Shown here: piece after piece, positions 1 through 8,508 of the stretch
Layout: each line of letters begins with the position of its first letter
Numbering within the stretch: position 1 is the first letter of the stretch
Source: Chloroflexota bacterium
Lineage (GTDB): Bacteria > Chloroflexota > Anaerolineae > B4-G1
Assembly: GCA_024232355.1 (NCBI GenBank)
Contig: JAAEPW010001391.1
Location: 1-52,917 of the forward strand
Direction of reading: 5' to 3'
Length of the DNA: 52,917 nt
Position numbers and translations under genes: made by a program
The notes under the pieces: model-generated
Told to the model about the DNA's origin: nothing
What the model saw: only the letters and a program-made list of their open reading frames with translations
Databases searched by the model: none

Positions 1-3000
1 GACGGTGGCACCGTCACCGACACCACCGCCATCACCGTCCTCAACGTCGCACCCACCATCACCGATGTCTCGAACGACGGCCCCGTGGACGAAGGTTCCC
101 CCGTCACCATCGCCATCACTGCCACCGATCCCAGCAGCGACACCCTCTCCTACGCCTACGACTGGAACGATGACGGGGACTTTGTCGACCCTGGCGAGAC
201 TTTGAACTATTACACCTGGTTCGACGATAGCACCCACACCATCACCGTCCAGGTATCCGATGGCGACGGTGGCATCGTCACCGACACCACCGCCATCACC
301 GTCCTCAACGTCGCACCCAACGTGGATGCCGGTTCTGATCAGATCGTGGACGAGGCACAGACTGTCTCCTTTGACGGCACGTTTGACGACCCTGGCGCCG
401 ACACCCACGACATCCTGTGGACATTTGGGGATAGAGTCTCCGTCGTCGGCGAGCTTGCCCCCACACACACCTACACCGAACCGGCCAATTTCGTGGCGAC
501 GTTGACCATCACTGACGACGACGGTGGCGTGGGCGTGGGCACTATCACCGTGACGGTCAAAAATCTCCGGCCCAATGCCGACATCGGCGGACCGTACAAC
601 GGCACGGCGGGAGTATCCGTCGCTCTGAACGCCTCTGCATCGTCGGACCCCGGCGGCGGTGATCTCACCTATGCCTGGGACCTTGACGACAACGGCGAGT
701 ACAATGATACCACTGGCCCCATCGTGGATCACACCTGGACCGTGTCCGACGTCCACACCATCGCCGTGCAAGTCACCGATGCTCAAGGACTAACCGAGAC
801 TGCCACTACCACCGTTACCATCATCCCTGCATCCCTGCATCACATCGTCCTCTCCCCGCAGACGTCCACCATCTTTGCCTGGGAGATCCAAACCTACATG
901 GTGGAGGCCTTTGACGTGTACGACAACAGTCGTGGCGACGTCACCGACCTGACCACCTTTAACATCGTAGGGGGCGGGGATGGCGGTTCCTGGGAGAACA
1001 ACATCTACACCCCCGGTAATCACGGCGACTGGACGGTGCGCGCCGTCTACAGTGGCACAGAAGATACCGCCGACCTCACTGTTCTGTCTCCAGTCTTGCA
1101 CATTGTCAAGACCGCCGCGCCAGATCCCGTAGAAGCTGGCGACAATCTCACCTATACCATCGCCTATTCCAACACCGGCAACTATACGGCTACCGCCGTC
1201 ATCGTCACCGACGAACTCGATCCCAACGTTTCCTACACCGATACGCCCTTCTGGTTCGTCAGTGACCTCGCCCCCGGCGAGCGCCGCCAGATAACGTTCA
1301 CTGTCTCCGTCGCCCGCCCCCTGGTGAACAACACCACCCTGACCAACGTCGCCTGGATTAACGCCGACCACGTCGTGCCGATTCCCGTCACCCAGACGAC
1401 GACCGTTCACTCTCAGCCGATACTGACCATCGCCAAGTTGGACGATCCAGATCCTGTCGATGCTGGCCAATCTCTTCGTTACACGATCATCATCACCAAC
1501 AGCGGCAACGAAAACGCCACATCTGTCGTCGTCACCGAGCATTATGATCCCAACGTTTCGTTCCGCCCGGGTTGGGGTGCTCCCCCTCCAGATCCAGGCA
1601 GTGAAAATCGGATATGGACCTTTCCTGTGTTAGCTGTAGATACCTCTCAGATCATAAACCTTTTCGTCAAGGTAACTGATCCTCTTCCGGTGGGAACAGT
1701 TCTGACCAATGTAACAACTGTTGAAAGTGACCAAACCATGCCCATTACCACTACCGAAACCACATCCGTGACCTCAGCTTCAGATCTGACCATCTCTAAA
1801 TTTGGAGAATCTCCTTGGGGCGAGGCTGGGGAGAATTTTAAGTACTTTATCGAATATGATAACTCTGGAACAGCTCCCGCTGAGAACGTGGTCATAACAG
1901 AAACGTATGATAGCCGGGTGTCTTTTATCTCTGCAAGCATGACGCCAAGAACTGGTACCAACAACGTTTGGGACATTGGCGACCTGAACGTAGATGACGA
2001 TGGCTTTATCATTGTAACAATGCAGATAGACACGCCCCTCACCAAAGATACCATATTGACTAATATCATCACGATTGACAGCATTCACACGTCTCCATTG
2101 AGTGAGACCGAGACCACCACTGTCTCTTCGACACCCGACATAACCCTCAACATCGCCGAAAGCTCCAACCCGGTACAAGCCGGCGATTCCCTGACCTACA
2201 CATTGCAATATAGAAACGACGGCAACGCCGACGCCACCCAGGTCGTCGTCACCGCCACACTAGACACCAACGTCTCCTTCGACAGGGCTTGGCCAACACC
2301 GACCGTCGGCGCGGACAACGTCTGGTACTGGGAAGTCGGCGAAATAGCGGGCGAGGGGGGTGAGGGTGAGATTGTCGTCCGCACGACCGTAACCACGCCG
2401 CTCCCGAATGGCAAGCAACTCAACTTGGCGGCCCAATTAGAGTACGCAGAAAGAGAACCTCCGGTGGAGCCAATCCAGGATACAGTCCAAACAACAGTCG
2501 CCAGCGCCCCGATCCTACCTATCCGCAAGAGCGCCAACGCGCCTATCGTAGACGCCGGTGGCTTTTTGACCTATACGATCGTCTACTCGAACACTGGCAA
2601 CGAAATCGCTCACAACGTCGTCATCACCGACGTCCTCGACCCCAACACCATCTATGACAGTGCCTCACCCTCTCCCACCGTTCGGATCAGCGATACCCTT
2701 GTCTATTGGAACATTGGCAACCTGACAACCACCGTATCGGGGCAAATCACCCTGCGCGTGCGAGTGAACTCTCCCCTTCCCAACAACTCGATCCTCGCCA
2801 ACACCACTTGGATCGATTCTGATCAGACCAATCCGTCCTCGACGGTCGAGAACACCACCATTCGCTCTGAGCCTATCCTCCATATCACCAAGTCTGGCAC
2901 ACCCAATCCGGTGAATGCCGGTGACATTCTCACCTACACCTTTGTCTATTCGAACACCGGCAACGAGATCGCTCACACCGTGGTCATCACCGATATTCTC

Positions 3001-4779
3001 GACGCCAATGTTTCCTATCACAGTGCTTTTCCCACGCCCAGCGGTGGGACCGTGCAGAACGCTCCCTATTGGAACGTTGGTGACGTGCCCCTCAGCACTC
3101 CAGGCCAGATCACCTTGCGCGTGTTGGTAGACTCTCCGCTGCCAAACAACACCATCTTGACCAACACGGTCTTTATTGGCAGCGATCAGACCGTTCCGCA
3201 GTCTGCCCAAGCGAGCACTCTGGTCAAATCCGCTCCCATCCTGCACCTGGAAAAATTCGGCAGTCCTGATCCTGTACCAGCAGGCGATACTCTAATCTAC
3301 ACGCTCATTTACTCCAACGTCGGCAACGAGATCGCTCACGGCGTCGTCCTCACCGATATTCTCGACGATTACACCATCTACGACAGCGCCTCGCTCACAC
3401 CCACTAGCGGAACCGTGCAGAACACGCCTTACTGGGTCATTGGCAACGTGCGCCCCAATGACCCCAGACAAATCGACCTGTACGTCACTGTCACACTGCC
3501 CCTGACCAATGGTACGATCATCACCAACACCGCCTTCCTGGACAGTGACCAGACCACCCCCATTTCGACAACCAAAACCACAATCATTACAAGCAATCCC
3601 ATCCTATCTCTCACCAAGGACGACAGCGTTTCTGTTGTTGGGGCTGGCGACACGCTCACATACACCATCACCTATACCAACACCGGCAATGAAAACGAAT
3701 ACGGCATCGTCATCACCGATACGCTGCCTGACCACATCGAGTACGTGAGCTGCGATCCGGTTGCAAACTGCCAGTTCGTACAGTCTAATGAACAGGTAAT
3801 ATTCAATATTCCTACCCTCGTTGCTCAAACCTACGAGCAGACACGCATCATCGTGAGGGTAGATGATCCGCTCCCGGCTAGAACCGTCATAATCACCAAC
3901 CACGTCACGATGACGGCCCCGTCTCTTTCTGTGCCCATTCACATAGAGGACGTGAACAGCATCAGTACGCGGCCCGACCTCACTGTGAACGTAGAAAACA
4001 CACCCAATATATTCTCTCCCGGTGAATTGATGAGCTACAATGTAATCTATGGCAACATTGGGCATATGGACGCGGAAAATGTAGTCATCACAACGACGCT
4101 GCCGACCAACACCATCTATATCAGTTCCCCTGGTTGGAGTTCATCCGATGGTCGTACCTATGTGTACACAATTAACGGACAACTATCTGCCAACGATACA
4201 GACAACACAACCTCATTCAGGGTCCAATATATGACGACCGAGCCACAAGAGGTCAGTCCAAAAGAATTCCACACCATTTTTACCATCAGCGAGGCGGACA
4301 ACATCGGTGAGGACGCCAACCTTGAAAACAATACAGACGATGCCGACATTGGTGTGCCTGACTTGATCGTAGCAGATTTTAGCAGCACCCCCTATCCACT
4401 AAAACCAAACGTGCCAATCACCTTTACCATCGTGCTAAAAAATCAAGGCACAGGGATAGCTTGGAATCCTAGCGGCCAAACAGGTTTCTACGTGGACGTC
4501 TTTATCGCTTCTGTTAACTCTTATCCTTGGGATCGCTATAGCGAGATAGACGTCTATGATATTTCTGCTTCTATCGCCCCTCACACAATGCACACCATCA
4601 CCCTGACGCATCTTGGGTTCAGCAAAGAGGAATTGGCGAATATTCCAGGGTTTTACGCCAAAGTCGACAATCACGAAGACCATCTATATGGACTAGTGCC
4701 AGAAAGCAACGAGATGAACAACGTTGGAATTCTTCCCAAACAACCTTATTCCATCAGCCTGCCAGTGGTTCTGCGTTAG
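1..4779 (+). CDS. Giant secreted PKD/DUF11-repeat protein, 5' truncated by window edge
   Basis: The reading frame is open from base 1, so the true start lies outside; 1592 residues are visible. Three PKD-like domains come first (about residues 1-275), rich in Asp/Thr and ending in ITVLNVAP-type strands. An Ig-like segment follows, then nine DUF11 repeats of about 119 residues (roughly 1090-4330). Each repeat starts like PILHITKSGTPNPVNAGD and contains YSNTGNE and VVITDxL. A CARDB-like segment ends the protein. These folds are known from cell-surface and adhesive proteins; binding or stalk function is inference. The C-terminus is YSISLPVVLR, with no transmembrane anchor, LPXTG or PEP-CTERM signal. 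The same LPLxLR motif sits inside the protein at 43148. DNA repeats mark recent domain duplication: bases 1-54 recur at 265-318 with one visible difference. Antisense ORFs here are shadows. Confidence 0.85.
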   Translation, partial: DGGTVTDTTAITVLNVAPTITDVSNDGPVDEGSPVTIAITATDPSSDTLSYAYDWNDDGDFVDPGETLNYYTWFDDSTHTITVQVSDGDGGIVTDTTAITVLNVAPNVDAGSDQIVDEAQTVSFDGTFDDPGADTHDILWTFGDRVSVVGELAPTHTYTEPANFVATLTITDDDGGVGVGTITVTVKNLRPNADIGGPYNGTAGVSVALNASASSDPGGGDLTYAWDLDDNGEYNDTTGPIVDHTWTVSDVHTIAVQVTDAQGLTETATTTVTIIPASLHHIVLSPQTSTIFAWEIQTYMVEAFDVYDNSRGDVTDLTTFNIVGGGDGGSWENNIYTPGNHGDWTVRAVYSGTEDTADLTVLSPVLHIVKTAAPDPVEAGDNLTYTIAYSNTGNYTATAVIVTDELDPNVSYTDTPFWFVSDLAPGERRQITFTVSVARPLVNNTTLTNVAWINADHVVPIPVTQTTTVHSQPILTIAKLDDPDPVDAGQSLRYTIIITNSGNENATSVVVTEHYDPNVSFRPGWGAPPPDPGSENRIWTFPVLAVDTSQIINLFVKVTDPLPVGTVLTNVTTVESDQTMPITTTETTSVTSASDLTISKFGESPWGEAGENFKYFIEYDNSGTAPAENVVITETYDSRVSFISASMTPRTGTNNVWDIGDLNVDDDGFIIVTMQIDTPLTKDTILTNIITIDSIHTSPLSETETTTVSSTPDITLNIAESSNPVQAGDSLTYTLQYRNDGNADATQVVVTATLDTNVSFDRAWPTPTVGADNVWYWEVGEIAGEGGEGEIVVRTTVTTPLPNGKQLNLAAQLEYAEREPPVEPIQDTVQTTVASAPILPIRKSANAPIVDAGGFLTYTIVYSNTGNEIAHNVVITDVLDPNTIYDSASPSPTVRISDTLVYWNIGNLTTTVSGQITLRVRVNSPLPNNSILANTTWIDSDQTNPSSTVENTTIRSEPILHITKSGTPNPVNAGDILTYTFVYSNTGNEIAHTVVITDILDANVSYHSAFPTPSGGTVQNAPYWNVGDVPLSTPGQITLRVLVDSPLPNNTILTNTVFIGSDQTVPQSAQASTLVKSAPILHLEKFGSPDPVPAGDTLIYTLIYSNVGNEIAHGVVLTDILDDYTIYDSASLTPTSGTVQNTPYWVIGNVRPNDPRQIDLYVTVTLPLTNGTIITNTAFLDSDQTTPISTTKTTIITSNPILSLTKDDSVSVVGAGDTLTYTITYTNTGNENEYGIVITDTLPDHIEYVSCDPVANCQFVQSNEQVIFNIPTLVAQTYEQTRIIVRVDDPLPARTVIITNHVTMTAPSLSVPIHIEDVNSISTRPDLTVNVENTPNIFSPGELMSYNVIYGNIGHMDAENVVITTTLPTNTIYISSPGWSSSDGRTYVYTINGQLSANDTDNTTSFRVQYMTTEPQEVSPKEFHTIFTISEADNIGEDANLENNTDDADIGVPDLIVADFSSTPYPLKPNVPITFTIVLKNQGTGIAWNPSGQTGFYVDVFIASVNSYPWDRYSEIDVYDISASIAPHTMHTITLTHLGFSKEELANIPGFYAKVDNHEDHLYGLVPESNEMNNVGILPKQPYSISLPVVLR

Positions 4780-4812
4780 TTCGTCGTGGTCATCCAACGA
4801 CCTTTTTCAAAA

Positions 4813-4841
4813 TGGTAAACCGTGAGAAAATGTCGTATAAT
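4813..4841 (+). promoter_or_regulatory. Possible sigma70 promoter for the acyl-ligase cluster
   Basis: A perfect -10 box TATAAT (4836-4841) is preceded at 17 bp by a weak -35 box TGGTAA (4813-4818). It lies 50 bp before the ligase start, in the only gap between the surface-protein gene and the ligase. The -35 matches consensus at only three positions. Confidence 0.35.
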
Positions 4842-4890
4842 TCCTTGTGACAATCTTTAGCATCTCTACTAAAAGACAAGGGACGGTCCA

Positions 4891-6456
4891 ATGCTCGTAA
4901 ACGACTTTTTACAAGATAGCGCGGAACAATTCCCCAACAAGGTGGCCCTGGTCTGCGATGGTCGCCGCCTGACCTATACCGAAATTGAGGAACAAGCCAA
5001 CCGGATAGCGAACAGCTTGCTGGCTCTGGGCATAGAACGGGGGGATCGCGTGGCCATCTGGATGCCCAATTCGGTGGAAACGGTGATCGCCATTTTCGGC
5101 ATCCTCAAGGCCGGTGCTACCTTTACCGTCGTCAACGCCACCACCAAGGCCAATAAGCTGGCCTACGTGTTGAACAACTGCGCTGCCCGTGGACTGTTTG
5201 CGCCAGACCGGCGCAGCGCACAGGTGGCCCAACTTTTTGAGGACGTTCCATCCCTGCATCTGGCCGTCATGTGCGGCAAGCGAGCCACAGAGGCTGCCGA
5301 TGCCCATCTCAGCGCAACGGCCTTTCCTCAACTACTACAGGCCCATCCCCCCACCCGCCCACCCTGCGCCACCATCGACATTGACCTGGCCTGCCTGATC
5401 TATACTTCCGGCAGCACCGGCGAACCCAAAGGCGTCATGTCAACCCACGCCAACGTCGTCTTTGCTGCATCTTCCATCATCGAGTATCTGGAGAACGTTC
5501 CCGAGGACATTGTGATCAACGTCCTCCCTCTCGCCTTTGACTATGGCCTCTACCAACTGATGATGGTCTTTAAATTCGGCGGTACCCTGGTGCTGGAACG
5601 ATCCTTTACCTTTCCGGCAGCGGTGCTCAAGCGCATCGCTGAGGAGCAGGTGACCGGATTCCCCGGTGTGCCGACGGTCTTTGCCCTGATGCTCCAGATG
5701 AACTTGGGCAAATTCGACCTCTCATCCATCCGCTACCTGACCAACACCGCCGCCGCCCTGCCCGTGGAACACATCCGCCGGTTGCGGGACACCTTTTCCT
5801 GGGCCCGCCTCTACTCAATGTACGGGCTTACCGAGTGCAAGCGGACCCTCTACCTGCCGCCAGAGGAACTGAATCACCGGCCCGGTTCGGTGGGGATCGC
5901 TATTCCCGGCACCGAGGTCTGGGTCCAGGGTGAGGACGGCCAACGGATGGGGCCGGGAGAGGTGGGCGAGCTGGTCGTGCGTGGCTCCCACGTGATGCAA
6001 GGTTATTGGAACAATCCCGAGGCCACTGCCCGGTGGTACCGGCCAGGACGCTACCCAGCAGAGCGGATATTGTACACAGGCGACCTGTTCAAAACAGACG
6101 AGGAAGGATTCCTCTACTTTGTCGCCCGCAAGGACGACGTCATCAAAAGCCGCGGCGAAAAGGTCGCGCCCAAAGAGGTGGAGAGCGTGCTCTACCAGTT
6201 GCCGGGAGTGGTGGAGGCCGCCGTCATCGGCGTTCCCGACAAAATATTGGGCGAGGCGATCAAAGCGTTCATTGTTTGCAGCGACGACCAACCCCTCACC
6301 GAAAAAGACATTCGCCGCCACTGCACCCAGAACCTGGAGGACTATATGGTTCCCAAACACATCGAATTCCGCGAGTCTCTGCCCAAGACCTCGTCCGGAA
6401 AGATCCAGGCGTCAGCCCTCAAGACTTTGGAAGTCTCAGAGACTTCCAAAGTCTAA
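4891..6456 (+). CDS. AMP-forming acyl-CoA ligase, exosortase-A-associated type
   Basis: 521 aa, full length for the ANL adenylating superfamily. It shows the P-loop YTSGSTGEPKGV (about residue 171), the YGLTEC motif (about 312), YTGDLFKTDEEGF, and the catalytic lysine in LPKTSSGKIQ (K504). Such enzymes activate a carboxylate as acyl-AMP and pass it to CoA or a carrier. The TECKRTLYLPPEELNHRP stretch resembles the ligase found in exosortase A (EpsH/XrtA) loci, TIGR03098 from memory. The genes directly downstream, an amidotransferase and a glycosyltransferase, also have counterparts in those loci. The last 11 codons are made of a 33-bp palindrome and are probably not ancestral protein sequence. 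The stop lies 7 bp before the next start, so the genes are co-transcribed. The substrate is unknown. Confidence 0.85.
   Translation: MLVNDFLQDSAEQFPNKVALVCDGRRLTYTEIEEQANRIANSLLALGIERGDRVAIWMPNSVETVIAIFGILKAGATFTVVNATTKANKLAYVLNNCAARGLFAPDRRSAQVAQLFEDVPSLHLAVMCGKRATEAADAHLSATAFPQLLQAHPPTRPPCATIDIDLACLIYTSGSTGEPKGVMSTHANVVFAASSIIEYLENVPEDIVINVLPLAFDYGLYQLMMVFKFGGTLVLERSFTFPAAVLKRIAEEQVTGFPGVPTVFALMLQMNLGKFDLSSIRYLTNTAAALPVEHIRRLRDTFSWARLYSMYGLTECKRTLYLPPEELNHRPGSVGIAIPGTEVWVQGEDGQRMGPGEVGELVVRGSHVMQGYWNNPEATARWYRPGRYPAERILYTGDLFKTDEEGFLYFVARKDDVIKSRGEKVAPKEVESVLYQLPGVVEAAVIGVPDKILGEAIKAFIVCSDDQPLTEKDIRRHCTQNLEDYMVPKHIEFRESLPKTSSGKIQASALKTLEVSETSKV
6422..6454. repeat. Perfect 33-bp palindrome at the ligase/amidotransferase junction
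   Basis: The arms AGACTTTGGAAGTCTC (6422-6437) and GAGACTTCCAAAGTCT (6439-6454) are exact inverted copies around a single base, A6438. Each arm is itself palindromic (AGACTT-tgg-AAGTCT). The element encodes the last residues of the ligase and ends within its stop codon, 9 bp before the next ATG. It looks like a small REP-type palindrome inserted at a gene end. In RNA it would fold into a 16-bp hairpin beside the amidotransferase start. Confidence 0.85.
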
Positions 6457-6463
6457 GATTGCC

Positions 6464-8494
6464 ATGTGTGGCATCGTCGGCACACTGGACTGGAGCGGCA
6501 AACACCCGCCCGACGTCGGCCTCTTGCGACGGATGCTGGGCATCATCCGTCACCGTGGCCCAGACGAATTTGGCCTCTACATAGATCGCCGGGTGGGCAT
6601 CGGCTGCGCTCGCCTCAGCATCGTCGACCTGAGCACAGGCCAACAACCTATCCCAAACGAAGACCAATCCCTCTGGATCGTCTTTAACGGCGAAATCTAC
6701 AACTATCCGGAATTGCGCACCGAATTAGAGCAAGCTGGTCACCACTTTACCACCCGCTCCGACACCGAGGTCATCCTCCATCTCTACGAGGACTGGGGAC
6801 CCGAGTGCCTCCAACGGCTGAACGGACAATTCGCCATCGCAATCTGGGACACCCGCAAGGGAGAATTATTCCTGGCCCGCGACCGGTTGGGCATCCGGCC
6901 ATTATTCTACACCCTGCTTCCCCAATCAAATATAACGGGAAGCGCAGCGGCTGATTCTCAAGGGCTGGTCTTTGGCTCAGAGATCAAGACATTATTATTG
7001 GACCCCCGCGTACAAGCCCAACTCGACCCCCACGCTCTGGCTCAGGCATTTACCTTTTGGGCGCCCTTGGCCCCGCGCACCGTTTTCCAAAACATCCTGG
7101 AACTCCCTCCGGGGCACTTTATGCGGATTCAGGCCGACGCGCACCAACCCACCCCAACGCGCTACTGGGGCCTGACTTTTCCCCCGGCGGGAACTGAGAG
7201 ACAAATTTCGGTGGAACAAGCAGCGGGCGAGTTCCGCGACCTGCTCTCCGACGCCACGCGGCTGCGGCTGCGGGCCGACGTTCAGGTAGCCAGCTATCTC
7301 AGCGGTGGGATAGACTCTACCTTTATCGCCGCCCTGATCCGGCAGCACACGCCCGAATCTCTTTGTACATTCTCCATTGCCTTTGAGGAGCCGTCCTTTG
7401 ACGAGCGCTCCTACCAACAAGTCGCCACCGACTTTTTGGCCACCGACCATCGCCGCACCGAATGCACCAACGCCGATGTCGGCCAAATCTTTCCCGACGT
7501 GGTCTGGCATACCGAGGCCCCCCTCCTGCGTGCGTCTCCCGCCCCGATGTACCTGCTTTCCCGGCTGGTCCGCGAAAACAACATCAAAGTCGTTCTGACG
7601 GGCGAGGGAGCGGACGAGTTCCTGGGCGGCTATAACATTTATCAAGAGGATAAAGTGCGTCGTTTCTGGGCCCGTGAGCCGGATTCGGCCTGGCGGCCGC
7701 TGCTCCTGCGGCGACTGTACCCGTACGTGGCCGATCTCTCCCGCGGCGGCGACGCATACCTGGCAGCCTTTTTCCGCCCCGGTCTGACAGAGACAGACCA
7801 ACTGGGTTACTCGCACCAGACCCGCTGGCGAAACACTGCCCGTCTGCAACGATTCTTTTCTGCCGGGCTTAAAGAAACCCTCAAAGGATATGATCCGGTT
7901 GGGGATTTCCTGGACAAACTAGACAGCGCGCTGCCGGGCTGGAGTTCGCTGGCGCAAGCTCAAAGCATCGAGGTCGCCACGTTCATGTCTCCCTATTTGC
8001 TTTCGTCTCAAGGAGACCGGATGATGGCCGCCAACTCGGTGGAAGGGCGCTTTCCCTTTTTGGATCACCGGGTGGTCGAATTTAGCAACACCCTGCCGCC
8101 CCGTCTCAAGATTCGGGGTTTGCGGGAAAAGCACATTCTCAAGAAAAGCGCCCAGGGAATCCTCCCGCCCCAAGTCTGGCAGCGGCGCAAGCAGCCGTAT
8201 CGCGCGCCCATTCATCCGGCCTTTTTCGGCCAGCCCCTGGATCACGTAGAGGCAATGTTGTCGCCAGACGCCATCGAGGCCAACGGCATCTTTAACCCCA
8301 AGGCCGTGGCTCGACTGGTGCGCAAATGCCAGGCGGGCGGGCGCGTCAGCGAAGGGGATGACATGGCCCTGGTGGGGGTTCTTTCCACCCAACTCCTTTA
8401 TCATCTATTTGTGGAAAATTTTTCGACGCGATCTGTGTGGGAAGCGGACCCCGTTCGTATTTGTTGGGGGGAGACCATGGATCGGCAGGATTGA
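6464..8494 (+). CDS. Asparagine synthase-type glutamine amidotransferase
   Basis: 676 aa. The ATG at 6464 is chosen because it exposes the catalytic cysteine in MCGIVGTLDW (Cys2 becomes N-terminal after Met removal), as class II glutaminases require. An in-frame extension upstream overlaps the ligase and has no such motif. The N-terminal glutaminase domain covers about residues 1-200, with RHRGPDE and SDTEVILHLYE. The synthetase domain carries the ATP PP-loop SYLSGGIDST (277-286) and LTGEGADEFLGGY. The enzyme would use glutamine nitrogen to amidate an adenylated carboxylate. It could be true AsnB or, given the neighbours, the amidotransferase that accompanies exosortase/EPS loci. It is 14 bp from the following glycosyltransferase. 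Confidence 0.88.
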   Translation: MCGIVGTLDWSGKHPPDVGLLRRMLGIIRHRGPDEFGLYIDRRVGIGCARLSIVDLSTGQQPIPNEDQSLWIVFNGEIYNYPELRTELEQAGHHFTTRSDTEVILHLYEDWGPECLQRLNGQFAIAIWDTRKGELFLARDRLGIRPLFYTLLPQSNITGSAAADSQGLVFGSEIKTLLLDPRVQAQLDPHALAQAFTFWAPLAPRTVFQNILELPPGHFMRIQADAHQPTPTRYWGLTFPPAGTERQISVEQAAGEFRDLLSDATRLRLRADVQVASYLSGGIDSTFIAALIRQHTPESLCTFSIAFEEPSFDERSYQQVATDFLATDHRRTECTNADVGQIFPDVVWHTEAPLLRASPAPMYLLSRLVRENNIKVVLTGEGADEFLGGYNIYQEDKVRRFWAREPDSAWRPLLLRRLYPYVADLSRGGDAYLAAFFRPGLTETDQLGYSHQTRWRNTARLQRFFSAGLKETLKGYDPVGDFLDKLDSALPGWSSLAQAQSIEVATFMSPYLLSSQGDRMMAANSVEGRFPFLDHRVVEFSNTLPPRLKIRGLREKHILKKSAQGILPPQVWQRRKQPYRAPIHPAFFGQPLDHVEAMLSPDAIEANGIFNPKAVARLVRKCQAGGRVSEGDDMALVGVLSTQLLYHLFVENFSTRSVWEADPVRICWGETMDRQD

Positions 8495-8508
8495 CGGAGC
8501 CGTACACA

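Noticed and set aside
790..1542. 250-aa antisense ORF in the surface-protein gene
   Set aside because: It is a mirror of the repetitive PKD/DUF11 coding frame, with no family sequence and no ribosome site.
2500..3600. Regularly spaced DNA repeats, considered as a CRISPR array
   Set aside because: The period is about 355 bp, the repeats are in-frame DUF11 coding sequence, and there are no short constant repeats or spacers.
6119..6463. 115-codon N-terminal extension of the amidotransferase
   Set aside because: It overlaps the ligase in another frame and would bury the catalytic N-terminal cysteine.
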